Origin: Rhodococcus erythropolis NBRC 15567
GTDB taxonomy: Bacteria > Actinomycetota > Actinomycetes > Mycobacteriales > Mycobacteriaceae
NCBI RefSeq assembly: GCF_001552595.1
Contig: NZ_BCRM01000001.1
Span: 310,001-374,000 of the forward strand
DNA length: 64,000 nt
Direction: 5' to 3'
Positions 15,761 through 24,716 of the stretch are shown here, piece by piece. Numbering within the stretch: position 1 is the first letter of the stretch; each line of letters starts with the position of its first letter. A program made the translations under genes and the position numbers. The notes below the pieces were generated by a model. That model was not told the DNA's origin. It saw only the letters and a list, made by a program, of their open reading frames with translations, and did no database searches.

Positions 15761-17068
15761 CTATCCGAATGACCCGGTCTGGAAACCGGCGTCGCTGCCC
15801 GACGAACTTCCCGTCGAGCTACCGAATATCGGTCGTCTCGGAACCAGATCATGCATCAGGTTCACTGCTGCAGGGTCGATCATCGCCGCATTTCCACCGT
15901 TCGCCAGAATCGTGATCGACCAGCCGCTGTCGGGAACCAACAGGGTGATGCAGTTGGATCCCGAGCTGTCTCCGTTCTTCTTGGCGAACGATTGTGGGAA
16001 GTTCGGCGTCGGGGGTTGGAGCTGCCACGCCATTCCCATTCCGAATGCAGGATTCTCCGGAGCTTGCGTGTCGATCTGCTCGAGCATCGAGGTCAGGACC
16101 GGTTTGAGCGGGTTGTTGCCATAGCCGAGAGTTGTTGCGGCCCAGATCGACATGTCCTCGGCGGTGCTGACGAGGCCACCCCCGCCTGCGATCGCACCCG
16201 TGTTGTTCCACAGAGGGGCTCTTGTGCCGTCGAGGTAGTACGGAACGGCCAGGTCGGTTGCTTTGGTCTCGATCACGGTACCCATCATCCCGAGCGGGTC
16301 GGTGATTTCGCGGGCGACTGCTGCCGCGAAAGGCGGCTTCTCCTGTCCCGGAATGATCTTGTCTGCCATGAGTGTGCCGAGCAGTCCGAACCCGAAGTCC
16401 GAGTACAGCCAGTGGCTACCGGGGGCGAACTCCAAGGCCCCGGGAGCCCGGAGTCCTTCCCAGAGCATGTCTCTCGTGTACTTCGCTTTTTCGTCCGTGC
16501 ACGATTGTGTGGGATCGGCACACCCTGCCGAAAGATTGGGTGGGTCGTCGCTCAGACCGGAACGGTGGGTGACCAGTTGGCGAAGCGTGATCTCCTCGCC
16601 ACCGCTGCCTTTTGGCAGCGGGTTGCCGTCCGAATACTTGCTCGCCAGGTCGTCCAATCCGACTTCTCCCCGAGCGATCAGTTTCGCCAGTAGTGCAGCG
16701 GTGAAGGTCTTGGTCTCCGAGGCGATCTCGAATTGCGTTCGTGGAGTGACTCTCACGCCGTTTTCGACGTCGGCCTGGCCGTAGTGGTACGTAGTGGTGA
16801 CACTCGGTTTGCGGTTCTTCTCATCCGGTTTGACGATGGCGAAGGCAAGACCGGGGACTCCGCTGTTCAGCAGTGTCTCTGCGACGCGCTGTACCGCTTG
16901 GGCTTCCGCAGGATCGCCGACCCGCGAACCTGGATTGGGTGCCGTGGGGCCGGCGGCGCTGGCGGTCGAGGAGGTCGCGAGGGTTATGACGGCGGTTGCC
17001 GCCAGCCCTGCAACGCTGATGAACTGTCGTCGTGACGTCCGGGCGGACCCTCGATCCTGGTTTTCCAT
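15761..17068 (-). CDS. Secreted serine beta-lactamase-like hydrolase (class C / D,D-peptidase fold)
   Basis: About 435 residues. The N terminus has a twin-arginine signal (TSRRQFISVAGLA, then ASAAG), so it is exported folded. The penicillin-binding fold motifs are present: SxxK as SETK, the YxN position as YSDFG, and a KxG-type motif as KNGDSSG. Members include class C beta-lactamases, D,D-carboxypeptidases and esterases; the YSD variant and length fit the broad EstB/AmpC-like group, not a dedicated AmpC. The C-terminal tail is Ser/Gly-rich. A GTG three codons upstream is an alternative start. It is convergent with the DUF1206 gene. Confidence 0.82.
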   Translation of the reverse strand: MENQDRGSARTSRRQFISVAGLAATAVITLATSSTASAAGPTAPNPGSRVGDPAEAQAVQRVAETLLNSGVPGLAFAIVKPDEKNRKPSVTTTYHYGQADVENGVRVTPRTQFEIASETKTFTAALLAKLIARGEVGLDDLASKYSDGNPLPKGSGGEEITLRQLVTHRSGLSDDPPNLSAGCADPTQSCTDEKAKYTRDMLWEGLRAPGALEFAPGSHWLYSDFGFGLLGTLMADKIIPGQEKPPFAAAVAREITDPLGMMGTVIETKATDLAVPYYLDGTRAPLWNNTGAIAGGGGLVSTAEDMSIWAATTLGYGNNPLKPVLTSMLEQIDTQAPENPAFGMGMAWQLQPPTPNFPQSFAKKNGDSSGSNCITLLVPDSGWSITILANGGNAAMIDPAAVNLMHDLVPRRPIFGSSTGSSSGSDAGFQTGSFG

Positions 17069-17150
17069 TGTTTGCACATTACAACCAAAGTCGACTGGTT
17101 TGACTGTTTTGTCGGAATTGCCAAGGTGTGGTCCTTAGACGATGGTTTTG

Positions 17151-17894
17151 CTAAATCACGCCGCCGTTGACGTAGATGACCTGGCCGTTGACCCAGCGAG
17201 CTGGGCCGGCGAGAAACGCGACGGCCTCCGCGATGTCCACCGGTGTGCCGAGGCGTTCCAGGGGAGCCAGCTTGGACAGGTTCTCCACTGTAGCTTCGTC
17301 TTTCCCGTCCAGGAACAGATCGGTGGCCGTGGGGCCTGGGGCTACGGCGTTGACCGTGATATCGCGTCCCCGTAGCTCTTTCGCGAGAACCAGAGTGATC
17401 GCGTCGACAGCACCTTTGGTGGCGGCGTACGCGGCATAAGTCGGAAACGCCAGCTTCTTCACGGAGGTGGAGAAATTGATGATCGCACCACCTCGCCGGA
17501 CACGTCTGGCTGCCTGCTGGTCGACCACGAAGGTCCCTCGGACGTTGGTCCGATGCATCCGATCGAAATCGTCGAAGTTCAGTTCTGCGACGGTGGAGAG
17601 AATCATGATTCCGGCTGCATGGACGACGACGTCGATGCCCCCGAACTCCTCCTCGACCGTATCGAACAGGGCCGCGACTTCACCTTCGTCGGCGACGTCG
17701 GCATGCACCGCGATGGCGCGACCGCCCGCTGCGACGATAGTGTCAACTGTTTCCTGGGCGCGTTGAAGGTTTCCTGAATAATGCACGGCGACAGTCATTC
17801 CGTCGGCGGCGAGCTTCTCGGCAGTCGCTCGCCCGATGCCGCCGGAAGCTCCGGTGACGATGGCGACGCGGGTGGTCGTGGTGGTGTCAGTCAT
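17151..17894 (-). CDS. Short-chain dehydrogenase/reductase
   Basis: A 247-residue classical SDR. TGASGGIG is the coenzyme motif, the catalytic Ser lies in NFSTSV, and YAAYAATK contains the Tyr and Lys. Basic residues after the second strand are not obvious, leaving NAD versus NADP preference open. The ATG follows AGGAG at ideal spacing. It overlaps the upstream TetR-type gene by 8 bases, so both are made from one transcript and the regulator probably controls this enzyme. Substrate unknown. Confidence 0.88.
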   Translation of the reverse strand: MTDTTTTTRVAIVTGASGGIGRATAEKLAADGMTVAVHYSGNLQRAQETVDTIVAAGGRAIAVHADVADEGEVAALFDTVEEEFGGIDVVVHAAGIMILSTVAELNFDDFDRMHRTNVRGTFVVDQQAARRVRRGGAIINFSTSVKKLAFPTYAAYAATKGAVDAITLVLAKELRGRDITVNAVAPGPTATDLFLDGKDEATVENLSKLAPLERLGTPVDIAEAVAFLAGPARWVNGQVIYVNGGVI

Positions 17895-18594
17895 GATGTA
17901 ACTCCTGAACTGGTTTGGGTGCATCGGACAGCTTGCGGAGCCACTCCCGTAGTAGGCCGACTTCGTTGGTGGAGAGGGAAGTTGAATCTGCGGCGGCGAG
18001 TTGAGCGTCGAGAGTGGATGCAACTCTGTTGAGGGAGGCGTCCGGGTGGGCGCCGGATTCGTCGATGATGGACGCGAAGATTCCGTCGCGAACTCGCTGT
18101 GACAGCGTCGGATCGGGGTACTGTTCCGGCCTTACGACGAGCATCAGAGCGACACCCGCGTTGGCGGACATCACCATCTGCGTAGCCACGTCGACCGATA
18201 CGGTCAGAACGCCTGCCGCTGCGCATCGTTCGAGAACGGATCGAAGTAGCGCCTGGGCTTGCAAGGCGGTGTCGGCACTCTGGGCGGAAGGTGAGTGCAT
18301 CAGTCGGTAATGAGCGGGATGTGCGAGCGCGAAGGCTGTATGCGCATCCCAGCCGGCCCGTAGATCGGCGACGGGGTCATCGGAAGGTGTCGCAGCGCGT
18401 TTGCCTTCGAGGTATTCGGAGAATCCTGCCTCGACGACGGCTGCGAGCAGTCCGTCCTTGTCGCCGAACTGACGGTAGAGCGCGGGGGCGCCGACGCCGG
18501 CCATCTCGCACACGGCACGGGTGGAGATGTCACCGTTGGGGGAGGTGTTGAGCAACTCGGTTGCTGCGGCCAGAATCTTTGCCCTCGAACTCAT
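17887..18594 (-). CDS. TetR family regulator
   Basis: A 235-residue TetR/AcrR-type repressor. The N-terminal helix-turn-helix is clear (ISTRAVCEMAGVGAPALYRQFGDKDGLLAAVV), followed by an all-helical ligand domain with the WDAHTAFALAHPAHYRLM signature of a common actinobacterial subgroup. The gene heads a two-gene unit with the overlapping SDR, and an imperfect palindrome just upstream of its start is a likely autoregulatory operator. Confidence 0.88.
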   Translation of the reverse strand: MSSRAKILAAATELLNTSPNGDISTRAVCEMAGVGAPALYRQFGDKDGLLAAVVEAGFSEYLEGKRAATPSDDPVADLRAGWDAHTAFALAHPAHYRLMHSPSAQSADTALQAQALLRSVLERCAAAGVLTVSVDVATQMVMSANAGVALMLVVRPEQYPDPTLSQRVRDGIFASIIDESGAHPDASLNRVASTLDAQLAAADSTSLSTNEVGLLREWLRKLSDAPKPVQELHHD

Positions 18595-18598
18595 GAAA

Positions 18599-18627
18599 AC
18601 AACGCTAACATAAATGTGTAATCGTTG
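18599..18627 (-). promoter_or_regulatory. Candidate TetR operator
   Basis: CAACG and CGTTG arms flank an AT-rich centre with the perfect core ACATAAATGT. The site lies within 35 bases of the TetR gene start, a standard autoregulatory position. Confidence 0.4.
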
Positions 18628-18769
18628 CTATCGCGGGTTTGGTCGTGCGAACGAACTACAGACACAGGCACCAGAACTTGATCAGATGAGTGAGCCGGTC
18701 CGGCCACGGTTCTGTGTGGAGTGACGGCTAGGGCCGTTCTGTTGTCGCACTCTGAACGAAGGAATCCTG

Positions 18770-19651
18770 GTGATCGACTCGGAAACTACTGTTGCGCCGA
18801 ATAATTCGCATTCCGGTTATCTGGGGTGGATTCTGCGGGTCATCAGTGTCGTGGCGTGTGTTGCGGTTGCAACGGTCGTTGCCTCGCTGACGCTCGGGCC
18901 GCCATTCGCACGGGCCTGGGCACAGTGGGTTGCTCGTCATCTAGGTGGGGACTTCGAGACGGGAGTCGTTGTCGGATTTGTGACTGGGCTTTTAGGCATT
19001 GCTGTGACTTTGTTTGCAGCGCTGATGAGTTCCTTGGCGTGGCGGCGCCGAGGTGGCCCGGCATTGTCGCTTGGTATCGGTGCTATTGCCTTGCTTGCCG
19101 TTCTTCCTGGCGCAGTGAATTTGAGTATCGCGGTCGGTGCAGCAGGATCCGGGGTAAGGGCGGCGGGGAGGATCCTCGACGTCGACGGGCCGGCGTTTCG
19201 TGGAGCCTGGGTAGCCGGATCAGTGGCGGGACTGTCGCTGTATATGGTCGGGGCGCTGCTGTTAGGGAGGAGCCTTCGTTCGGCATTCGGGCCTGTCAGG
19301 CAGGTGGTGTCGTCGCCGCCAGGGGTGGTCGGCTACACCACCGATGGCCGACCTGTTTTTGCGCAAGTGGGCTTCACATCGGACGGGATCCCGGTACTCG
19401 CAGATGAACTTGATGTGCGCTACCCAGCGCGATCAGCGGTCGGTACGAATGCCTTGGCCATCGTCGCACTGGTACTTGGAATCTTCGGTGGGGTTCTTGC
19501 TATTCCGGTGGGCCATGTGTCGCTGAACCAGATTCGCCGTTCCGGCGAAAGTGGGCGCGGACTGGCAGTGGCCGGCCTCGTTCTCGGCTATCTGTCCCTG
19601 GTCGTCATCGTAGGTGTCGTACTAGTGGCTGTGCCCGCGGCCTTTCGATAA
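18770..19651 (+). CDS. DUF4190-containing membrane protein
   Basis: A 293-residue multi-pass membrane protein. About five hydrophobic segments form the first 170 residues, then a soluble loop with GYTTDGRPVF and GFTSDGIPVL repeats, then a C-terminal DUF4190 unit: TNALAIVALVLGIFGG, GHVSLNQIRRSGESGRGLAVAGLVLGY. DUF4190 is a two-helix membrane module common in actinobacteria, with no known function. The GTG start is supported by GAAGGA at good spacing. It converges on the SMI1-like gene with only 13 bases between. Confidence 0.75.
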   Translation: MIDSETTVAPNNSHSGYLGWILRVISVVACVAVATVVASLTLGPPFARAWAQWVARHLGGDFETGVVVGFVTGLLGIAVTLFAALMSSLAWRRRGGPALSLGIGAIALLAVLPGAVNLSIAVGAAGSGVRAAGRILDVDGPAFRGAWVAGSVAGLSLYMVGALLLGRSLRSAFGPVRQVVSSPPGVVGYTTDGRPVFAQVGFTSDGIPVLADELDVRYPARSAVGTNALAIVALVLGIFGGVLAIPVGHVSLNQIRRSGESGRGLAVAGLVLGYLSLVVIVGVVLVAVPAAFR

Positions 19652-19664
19652 TTTGGGTCGCGCG

Positions 19665-20306
19665 TCAGAGTTGGGTGGGCTGGAGTGGCTCGATGTCGTA
19701 GGCGCGGGGTCCGAACAGGCTCGCCGTCCGGGTGCGAATGGACGGAAGTGCTTCGTAGAGGCTCCCGCCGAGGCGGTGGAGGGAGTTGAACGATCGCGAT
19801 TCCCAAACCGGAAACTCTCCGTCGGTGTCGCGTGATGCTGTGTCCCACAGGAGGGCGTCACCGTTTTCGCTCCATCCGAAAACCTGCAGCGAGTCGGGGA
19901 GTGACCAATCGCCGTCGGGTTCGATCATCCAATCGAACTCGTCATCCTGTCCTTCTGTGTAGACCGAATGAAGATGAGCGGTGAGGTTGCGGGCGCGCCC
20001 TTGCCGGCCGTCGGCAAATCCGGGAAGGACGGGCGGATAGATGAGCCAGAGTCCGAAGGTCCGCGCCCACCCTGCGTGCCGGATGAATGCGCGATATGAA
20101 TCGGGGAAGCCCTGCCGGTCGGGAAATCGAAAAGAATCCAAAAAGGTGAAATCTATGTGTTGAAGCGTCGGTTGGCCTTTTACCGTCAGCGCGTTGGGTC
20201 CCGTGGCAAACACGTCATCAACACTAGCAATGCGAGTCCGTGGGGGATCTCGGGCGGGAGGTCTTGGCTGGTTGTTCCCCGAGTTCGTCGGATCAAATAC
20301 CTTCAA
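19665..20306 (-). CDS. SMI1/KNR4-like protein at the end of the cyclitol operon
   Basis: A 213-residue soluble protein. Features such as FPDSYRAFIRHAGWARTFG, then a Trp- and Asp-rich acidic stretch and LQVFGWSENGDALLW match the SMI1/KNR4 (SUKH) fold, used as immunity proteins in bacterial toxin systems and also found as orphan genes. The TTG start overlaps the stop of the upstream dehydrogenase by 4 bases, so it is translated as the last gene of the long operon. No toxin gene is present. I am fairly sure of the gene, less so of the family. Confidence 0.6.
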   Translation of the reverse strand: MKVFDPTNSGNNQPRPPARDPPRTRIASVDDVFATGPNALTVKGQPTLQHIDFTFLDSFRFPDRQGFPDSYRAFIRHAGWARTFGLWLIYPPVLPGFADGRQGRARNLTAHLHSVYTEGQDDEFDWMIEPDGDWSLPDSLQVFGWSENGDALLWDTASRDTDGEFPVWESRSFNSLHRLGGSLYEALPSIRTRTASLFGPRAYDIEPLQPTQL

Positions 20307-21403
20307 TGACCCGCAAGATTCACCACCAATCGAATCACCAACTCGCCGTCCACCTCTCGGGTCCGTTTCTCGCAGATCACGTTCATCAATGCGGTGCCCT
20401 CATCGATGCCGAGTTGGTGTGTGAGTAGCGTGTCGATCGTGTCGTCGGCGCTCGTCAATGCAGCTGCAGCGGAGGCGAGTTGGTGGTTCGTGACTCCTCT
20501 GTTGCCCGTCAAGGCAACGCGCAGAGAGCCCCTGGTGAACGTCGTGATCGCGGGTGGTGTCGGTCCACCCGTGTTGGCTTGTCGCACCCCGGCGATGTCC
20601 ACCCCGGGTAACAAATCGGACGTGGCCTTGGCCGGCACTCCACCAATCGGATGCACGGAGACAACTCGATCGCCGAGGCGTTCCAGAGCGGTGTCGATCG
20701 ACGCTACTGTGCCGGCGCGGTGAGTCGCGACCAGCACGGCGACCGAGCCTGTGGTTTCGCGTACCCAGTTCTCGGTAGCGAGCGAGTTGACCACGGATGG
20801 AAAGTGATTTGTCGTCCACTCCATGCCGAGTTCGGTGCGGTGGACCATTACTACTCGGACGGTTGGGAAGAGAACGGAGGGTGCGAGGGCCGCAGCCAGA
20901 TTTCCGATGAGACCGTCGCCGAAAATGAGCAGCGTCCCCGGTGACTCACGGGAGAGGCAGGAGAGCGCATACCTGACGACGGCGTACGGTTCGACGAGAG
21001 TAGCGCGTGCGCTGGAAAGTTCCAGTGGCAACGGCGTGACCAACCCTCCACTCACCGCGGGCACGCCGATGATGACGCGTTGTTGAAACAACCCCTCGAC
21101 GTTGTGGCCGAGAAGAAACGATGAATCATGCGGATGCGTCGGGTTGACCACGACTCGATCACCTACCTCGAAGCCGGTGACGCCGTCGCCCACTTCGACG
21201 ACGCGGGTAGCGCCTTCGTGGCCGACGATGGGCGAGGGGTCGTCCCTGTCTCCGCGCACAATCTGAATGTCAGTCCCGCACAGGCTGACTTTCTCGGGGG
21301 CGACGAGAAGTTCGCCGGGTCCGGGAGTTGGAGTCGGCCGCTTTTCGACGCTCGACCGACTGCCCCTTCTCACGATTGCGCGATGGGTGAGTTGCGTTGT
21401 CAT
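20303..21403 (-). CDS. Zinc-dependent MDR dehydrogenase of the cyclitol cluster
   Basis: A 366-residue medium-chain dehydrogenase. The catalytic zinc site is visible in LCGTD and GHEGA, but the four-Cys structural zinc lobe is missing, as in some sugar and polyol dehydrogenases. The Rossmann glycine motif reads FGDGLIGN. It starts 10 bases after the ROK kinase stop with an AAAGAGG site between. Its likely role is oxidation or reduction of a hydroxyl group on the cyclitol or its phosphate; the exact step cannot be read from sequence. Confidence 0.8.
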   Translation of the reverse strand: MTTQLTHRAIVRRGSRSSVEKRPTPTPGPGELLVAPEKVSLCGTDIQIVRGDRDDPSPIVGHEGATRVVEVGDGVTGFEVGDRVVVNPTHPHDSSFLLGHNVEGLFQQRVIIGVPAVSGGLVTPLPLELSSARATLVEPYAVVRYALSCLSRESPGTLLIFGDGLIGNLAAALAPSVLFPTVRVVMVHRTELGMEWTTNHFPSVVNSLATENWVRETTGSVAVLVATHRAGTVASIDTALERLGDRVVSVHPIGGVPAKATSDLLPGVDIAGVRQANTGGPTPPAITTFTRGSLRVALTGNRGVTNHQLASAAAALTSADDTIDTLLTHQLGIDEGTALMNVICEKRTREVDGELVIRLVVNLAGH

Positions 21404-21413
21404 GAATCCTCTT

Positions 21414-22376
21414 TCACAGCTTGCTTACGCGGAGGCGACCGGCGGCAATATCGTCGGCACCGGACAGGGTGTCGATGTCGTGAGGACGGCACAGGTATAT
21501 CGTCTTACGGATTCTCTCGGGAGTCAGTGACGTGTCCGCGTACGATCGCACCGAGGCGAGTTGGGAACAAAGTTCCCTCTCGTACATCTCGGACAGACCT
21601 TCGGCGAGCCCGCCACCGATCCCGATGCGATCCAGTCGTGGATCGAGGGCGATCATCGTTCTGACCAGCTCGGCGATCGGCTCGACGACCACGCTCAACA
21701 GAAGTGATGCACCAGGGGCGCCTGACTCGAGTGCTGGACCGAACGAATCTCTGTCATAGGGCAATTCGAGAGCCGAGGCGACAGCAGCCAACGCCGAGCC
21801 GGACGAGATCGCCGCGACATGTCCGATGCCTCCACATGCGCAGGGCAACTGTCGCACTGTATCCGGCCCCGACGTCACTGCACGAAGGTGGCCGACCTCA
21901 CCTTGCAACCCCAATGCGTCCACTGGAATCACTCCCTCTCTTGCATCAGCTATCCGCAGTGCGATCCCGCTGCTGATGGTGAGGTAGGCGATGCGCCGAT
22001 CGGTGGGACGTGTAAACCCACGAGCGAATGACGCCAACCCTGCCGTCACGTCGTTCACGAGTGTCCATCGAACGTCCGGGCGGTGGGATTCGAGGAGGCG
22101 CAGCAACGGAATCTCACCGGCAGGAGTGCCGCCCCACAATGGGCCGGATCCATGGGCGACGCCCTTCTGTTCGTCGAGCGCGGCCCCGCACGCCATGTTC
22201 ACTGCGGCACCCGGCGGTAGATATCGATCCAGTGTCTCGATCAGCTCGCGCAGGAGTTGATCGGGAGTGGCAGACGGTTGTCGGAGCACGCTGGGCGATG
22301 GCAGCCGTTCGGTTCGCTCACCGCTGCGGATGCGTAGCCACGTACCTCCCAGATCGACCGATACGGTATCCGTCAT
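21414..22376 (-). CDS. ROK-family sugar/cyclitol kinase
   Basis: A 320-residue ASKHA-fold kinase of the ROK family. DLGGTWLRIR is the first phosphate motif, VNDVTAG holds the catalytic Asp, and a Cys-rich zinc motif appears as LPCACGGIGH. ROK members include glucokinases and, in C7-cyclitol pathways, AcbM and ValC, which phosphorylate valiolone-type cyclitols at C7. Given the valiolone-synthase-like gene in the same operon, a cyclitol 7-kinase is the leading hypothesis. It overlaps the upstream HAD gene by 4 bases. Confidence 0.8.
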   Translation of the reverse strand: MTDTVSVDLGGTWLRIRSGERTERLPSPSVLRQPSATPDQLLRELIETLDRYLPPGAAVNMACGAALDEQKGVAHGSGPLWGGTPAGEIPLLRLLESHRPDVRWTLVNDVTAGLASFARGFTRPTDRRIAYLTISSGIALRIADAREGVIPVDALGLQGEVGHLRAVTSGPDTVRQLPCACGGIGHVAAISSGSALAAVASALELPYDRDSFGPALESGAPGASLLLSVVVEPIAELVRTMIALDPRLDRIGIGGGLAEGLSEMYERELCSQLASVRSYADTSLTPERIRKTIYLCRPHDIDTLSGADDIAAGRLRVSKL

Positions 22377-23041
22377 AGTTCCGGTACCACGTCGATTACG
22401 AGCTCCGATCTCTCTCGGGAGAGTCGTAGTGAAGTAAAATTATTCACTCTCAAAAGGTTTCGTCCGGGCTCGGCTCCGATTGCAACGCATGATGCGCCGG
22501 AATCGGCCGCAGCAGCCATGCCGGCCGAGGAGTCTTCGAATACGGTGCAGGAGTCGGCGGAAACCTTCAAGCGCGCCGCCGCTGCAAGAAAGCCCTCGGG
22601 ATCTGGCTTGCCGGCGCGCACGTCCTCAGCGCATACCGACGCGTGTGGAAGCGGGAGGCCCGCTTCAGTGAGCCTTCGCACCATCATCGATCGAGGGGCC
22701 GACGTGACAATCGCCCATTGCTCCCGGGGCACAGACGCCAGAAAGTCCTTGGCGCCGGCGATGGCGCGAACTGGATGCGAGTTCTGCTCTTCGCTTTGCC
22801 TGATCCAGTTCAGTTCGGATTCGACGTTTGCTCGATTACCGAGAACCCGAACGATGATGTCGGAAGCGATGCGGCCTGGAAGTGCCTGCGCTACCACCGC
22901 CCGATCAACGCCGTGCCGGTCCGCGAATTCGAACCAGACAGCCTCGATCGACGCCTGCGAATCGACGAGGGTTCCGTCCATGTCGAACAGCAGTGCCGAG
23001 GTCGAAATGGATTGTCGAATCAAGCTGGGCCGCAGAGTCAT
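22373..23041 (-). CDS. HAD-superfamily phosphatase / phosphomutase-like
   Basis: A 222-residue subclass IA HAD hydrolase. Motif I is DMDGTLVDS (nucleophile Asp near residue 20), followed by VTSAP (motif II), the Lys motif GKPDPEGF and motif IV FEDSSAG. Enzymes of this size dephosphorylate sugar phosphates or act as beta-phosphoglucomutases. In the operon it could remove the phosphate placed by the ROK kinase at the end of the pathway. Four-base overlaps link it to the genes on both sides. Confidence 0.82.
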   Translation of the reverse strand: MTLRPSLIRQSISTSALLFDMDGTLVDSQASIEAVWFEFADRHGVDRAVVAQALPGRIASDIIVRVLGNRANVESELNWIRQSEEQNSHPVRAIAGAKDFLASVPREQWAIVTSAPRSMMVRRLTEAGLPLPHASVCAEDVRAGKPDPEGFLAAAARLKVSADSCTVFEDSSAGMAAAADSGASCVAIGAEPGRNLLRVNNFTSLRLSRERSELVIDVVPEL

Positions 23042-23922
23042 AAGACGGCCACCCGACTCATTCCCAAACTTTCGCCGGCAATGCGAATCAGATCGAGATC
23101 GTGGTCGGTTGAGCGGCGCAGTCGCTGGTCGCCAGGATCGGTATCGAGCACAATCGTCTGTGCACCGATCTCAGACAGAAAATCGATGTCGGCACGTATC
23201 TGGTTGATGGTTCCGTACCCGAGTGGACGGTCTGGTGATTCGACAGATCTTTCGGTGGGGAGAAAGTAGATGCGGGGGACGAACTCACGCCCGGGGGCGA
23301 GTGAAGCGACTCCAGCGATGCATAGGCCCCGGGTAGGGTGCAATGGGTGCCATGCAGTGCCTAATCTGTTGGTTCGGTCGATCGCAGCGGGTCCGTTGCC
23401 GCCGATCCACAACGGAGGGTGTGGTTGCTGCAGCGGTAGAGGTCCGTTGTGCACGCGATGTGTTCCGGCCGAGCCCGGTGCGTCGTATGTCTCCGACGTC
23501 CACGCTGCGATCAGGGTTTCGAGAGTGGTATCCGTCAGTCGGCCTCGACGTGTGAACGGAACGCCGAGGACGTCGAAAGCCTGTGCAGTCCAGCCGACCC
23601 CGATGCCCACGATCAACCGTCCGCCGCTGAGTCGATCAATCGTCGCGGTCGCGTGGGCGAGGTGGGCCGGGTGTCGGTGACTGCCGATCAGCACGCCGCT
23701 GCCCAGGCGAATCGACTCGGTACCCGCTGCGAGCCAGGACAGCGTGGCCAGGCACTCGTAAAACGGAGCGGGAGAGCGGCGATTCGCGTCGTCGGTCAAC
23801 ACCACGTGATCCGAGAGTAGGACATTGTCGAATCCGGCAGCTTCCGCTGTCCGGGCCCACGCGAGAATCCCCTCGGGGTCGATCTGCGGCCCGAAGTTGG
23901 GGAGATTGATTCCGTACTTCAC
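23038..23922 (-). CDS. Luciferase-like monooxygenase/oxidoreductase (LLM class)
   Basis: A 294-residue TIM-barrel protein of the bacterial luciferase-like family: KYGINLPNFGP at the N terminus, WARTAEAAGFDNVLLSDHVV, IRLGSGVLI, DRLSGGRLIVGIGVGW and PPLWIGGNGP are family signatures. Members use F420 or FMN. The GTG start overlaps the stop of the VOC gene (GTGA). The same frame is open about 150 codons further upstream, but that part is Arg/Pro-rich shadow sequence of the VOC gene. It could reduce or oxidise a cyclitol-derived enone. Confidence 0.85.
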   Translation of the reverse strand: MKYGINLPNFGPQIDPEGILAWARTAEAAGFDNVLLSDHVVLTDDANRRSPAPFYECLATLSWLAAGTESIRLGSGVLIGSHRHPAHLAHATATIDRLSGGRLIVGIGVGWTAQAFDVLGVPFTRRGRLTDTTLETLIAAWTSETYDAPGSAGTHRVHNGPLPLQQPHPPLWIGGNGPAAIDRTNRLGTAWHPLHPTRGLCIAGVASLAPGREFVPRIYFLPTERSVESPDRPLGYGTINQIRADIDFLSEIGAQTIVLDTDPGDQRLRRSTDHDLDLIRIAGESLGMSRVAVL

Positions 23923-24716
23923 AGCGAACTCGGAATCAGTCGCGCTGCGCCCCCGTGGCGGAACGTCAGGAAGTTTCCCCCGTTGGCGGTCAAAGGGCGA
24001 GGGGCCTCCTGCCGGCCGATGTGGTGCTCGAACAACTCGATGTTCAAGTCGCCGACGGATACCATCGCCATCCGGGACGTTCCTTCGACGTCGAGATCGA
24101 ACTGTGCCGTCATGAACCCGCGATCCGCTGCGATGTCGGTGCGGAGCACCTCGGTTCCCGAATGGGCGGTCACCAGACGCGCTATCGCGGCGTCGAGGTC
24201 CGGGACGCTGTAGCCCGTGTGATCCAAACCGCGGCAGGTCGGGAGAAGGGCTGACGCGATGTCCTCTCGTCTGTGGTGGAGTCGGGCCTGGGTCTCGTGG
24301 AAGTATCCCGGCTCCTCGGGCCACTGCTGAAGTTCGAAGAGATCGCCCCACGGCGACCGGAAGTACACCCACTTGTTGCCCGCAATCGGACCCTCGGGTA
24401 CCTCGATCACGTCGCCGAGGACTGTCACGTCGCTTCGCGAATCAAGGTAGCTCACAGCGAGTTCGATATCGCCGACAGTGAAGCAGAGATGGTTGGTACC
24501 GATGTCGACCAACCGCGGTGGGGGTTGATGGGGCCAATCCGCTGATACGAAATCCACGACCCCCGACAATCCGATCGGTACGGAGACACGTCCGGGGTAT
24601 CTTACGACGCGGTTCGCACCCAGGAGTGAAGCGAAGAAGTTGGCGGCGGCGTCCGCATCGGGAACGGTGACACCGACTGTGGACAAGGCATCTTCGACAT
24701 TCGCGGTCACGGTCAT
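23919..24716 (-). CDS. Two-module VOC protein, possible valiolone epimerase
   Basis: A 265-residue protein with two vicinal-oxygen-chelate modules. Candidate metal ligands are H76 and E128 in the first module (TNHLCF, DLFELQ) and H166 and E227 in the second (LDHTGYS, NIELFEHH). VOC proteins include dioxygenases, glyoxalases and, in C7N-aminocyclitol pathways, CetB and ValD, which epimerise 2-epi-5-epi-valiolone at C2. Because this gene shares an operon with a valiolone-synthase-like cyclase, that role is an attractive inference. It starts inside the stop of the preceding gene (ATGA). Confidence 0.78.
   Translation of the reverse strand: MTVTANVEDALSTVGVTVPDADAAANFFASLLGANRVVRYPGRVSVPIGLSGVVDFVSADWPHQPPPRLVDIGTNHLCFTVGDIELAVSYLDSRSDVTVLGDVIEVPEGPIAGNKWVYFRSPWGDLFELQQWPEEPGYFHETQARLHHRREDIASALLPTCRGLDHTGYSVPDLDAAIARLVTAHSGTEVLRTDIAADRGFMTAQFDLDVEGTSRMAMVSVGDLNIELFEHHIGRQEAPRPLTANGGNFLTFRHGGAARLIPSSL

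Noticed and set aside
15761-17068. Calling the serine hydrolase an AmpC resistance enzyme
   Set aside because: It has a Tat signal and a divergent YSD/KNG motif set; esterase or D,D-peptidase activity is as likely.
23923-24372. Long N-terminal extension of the luciferase-like gene
   Set aside because: The upstream part is Arg/Pro-rich and lies fully inside the VOC gene; the GTGA overlap start fits the operon's pattern and the family's N terminus.
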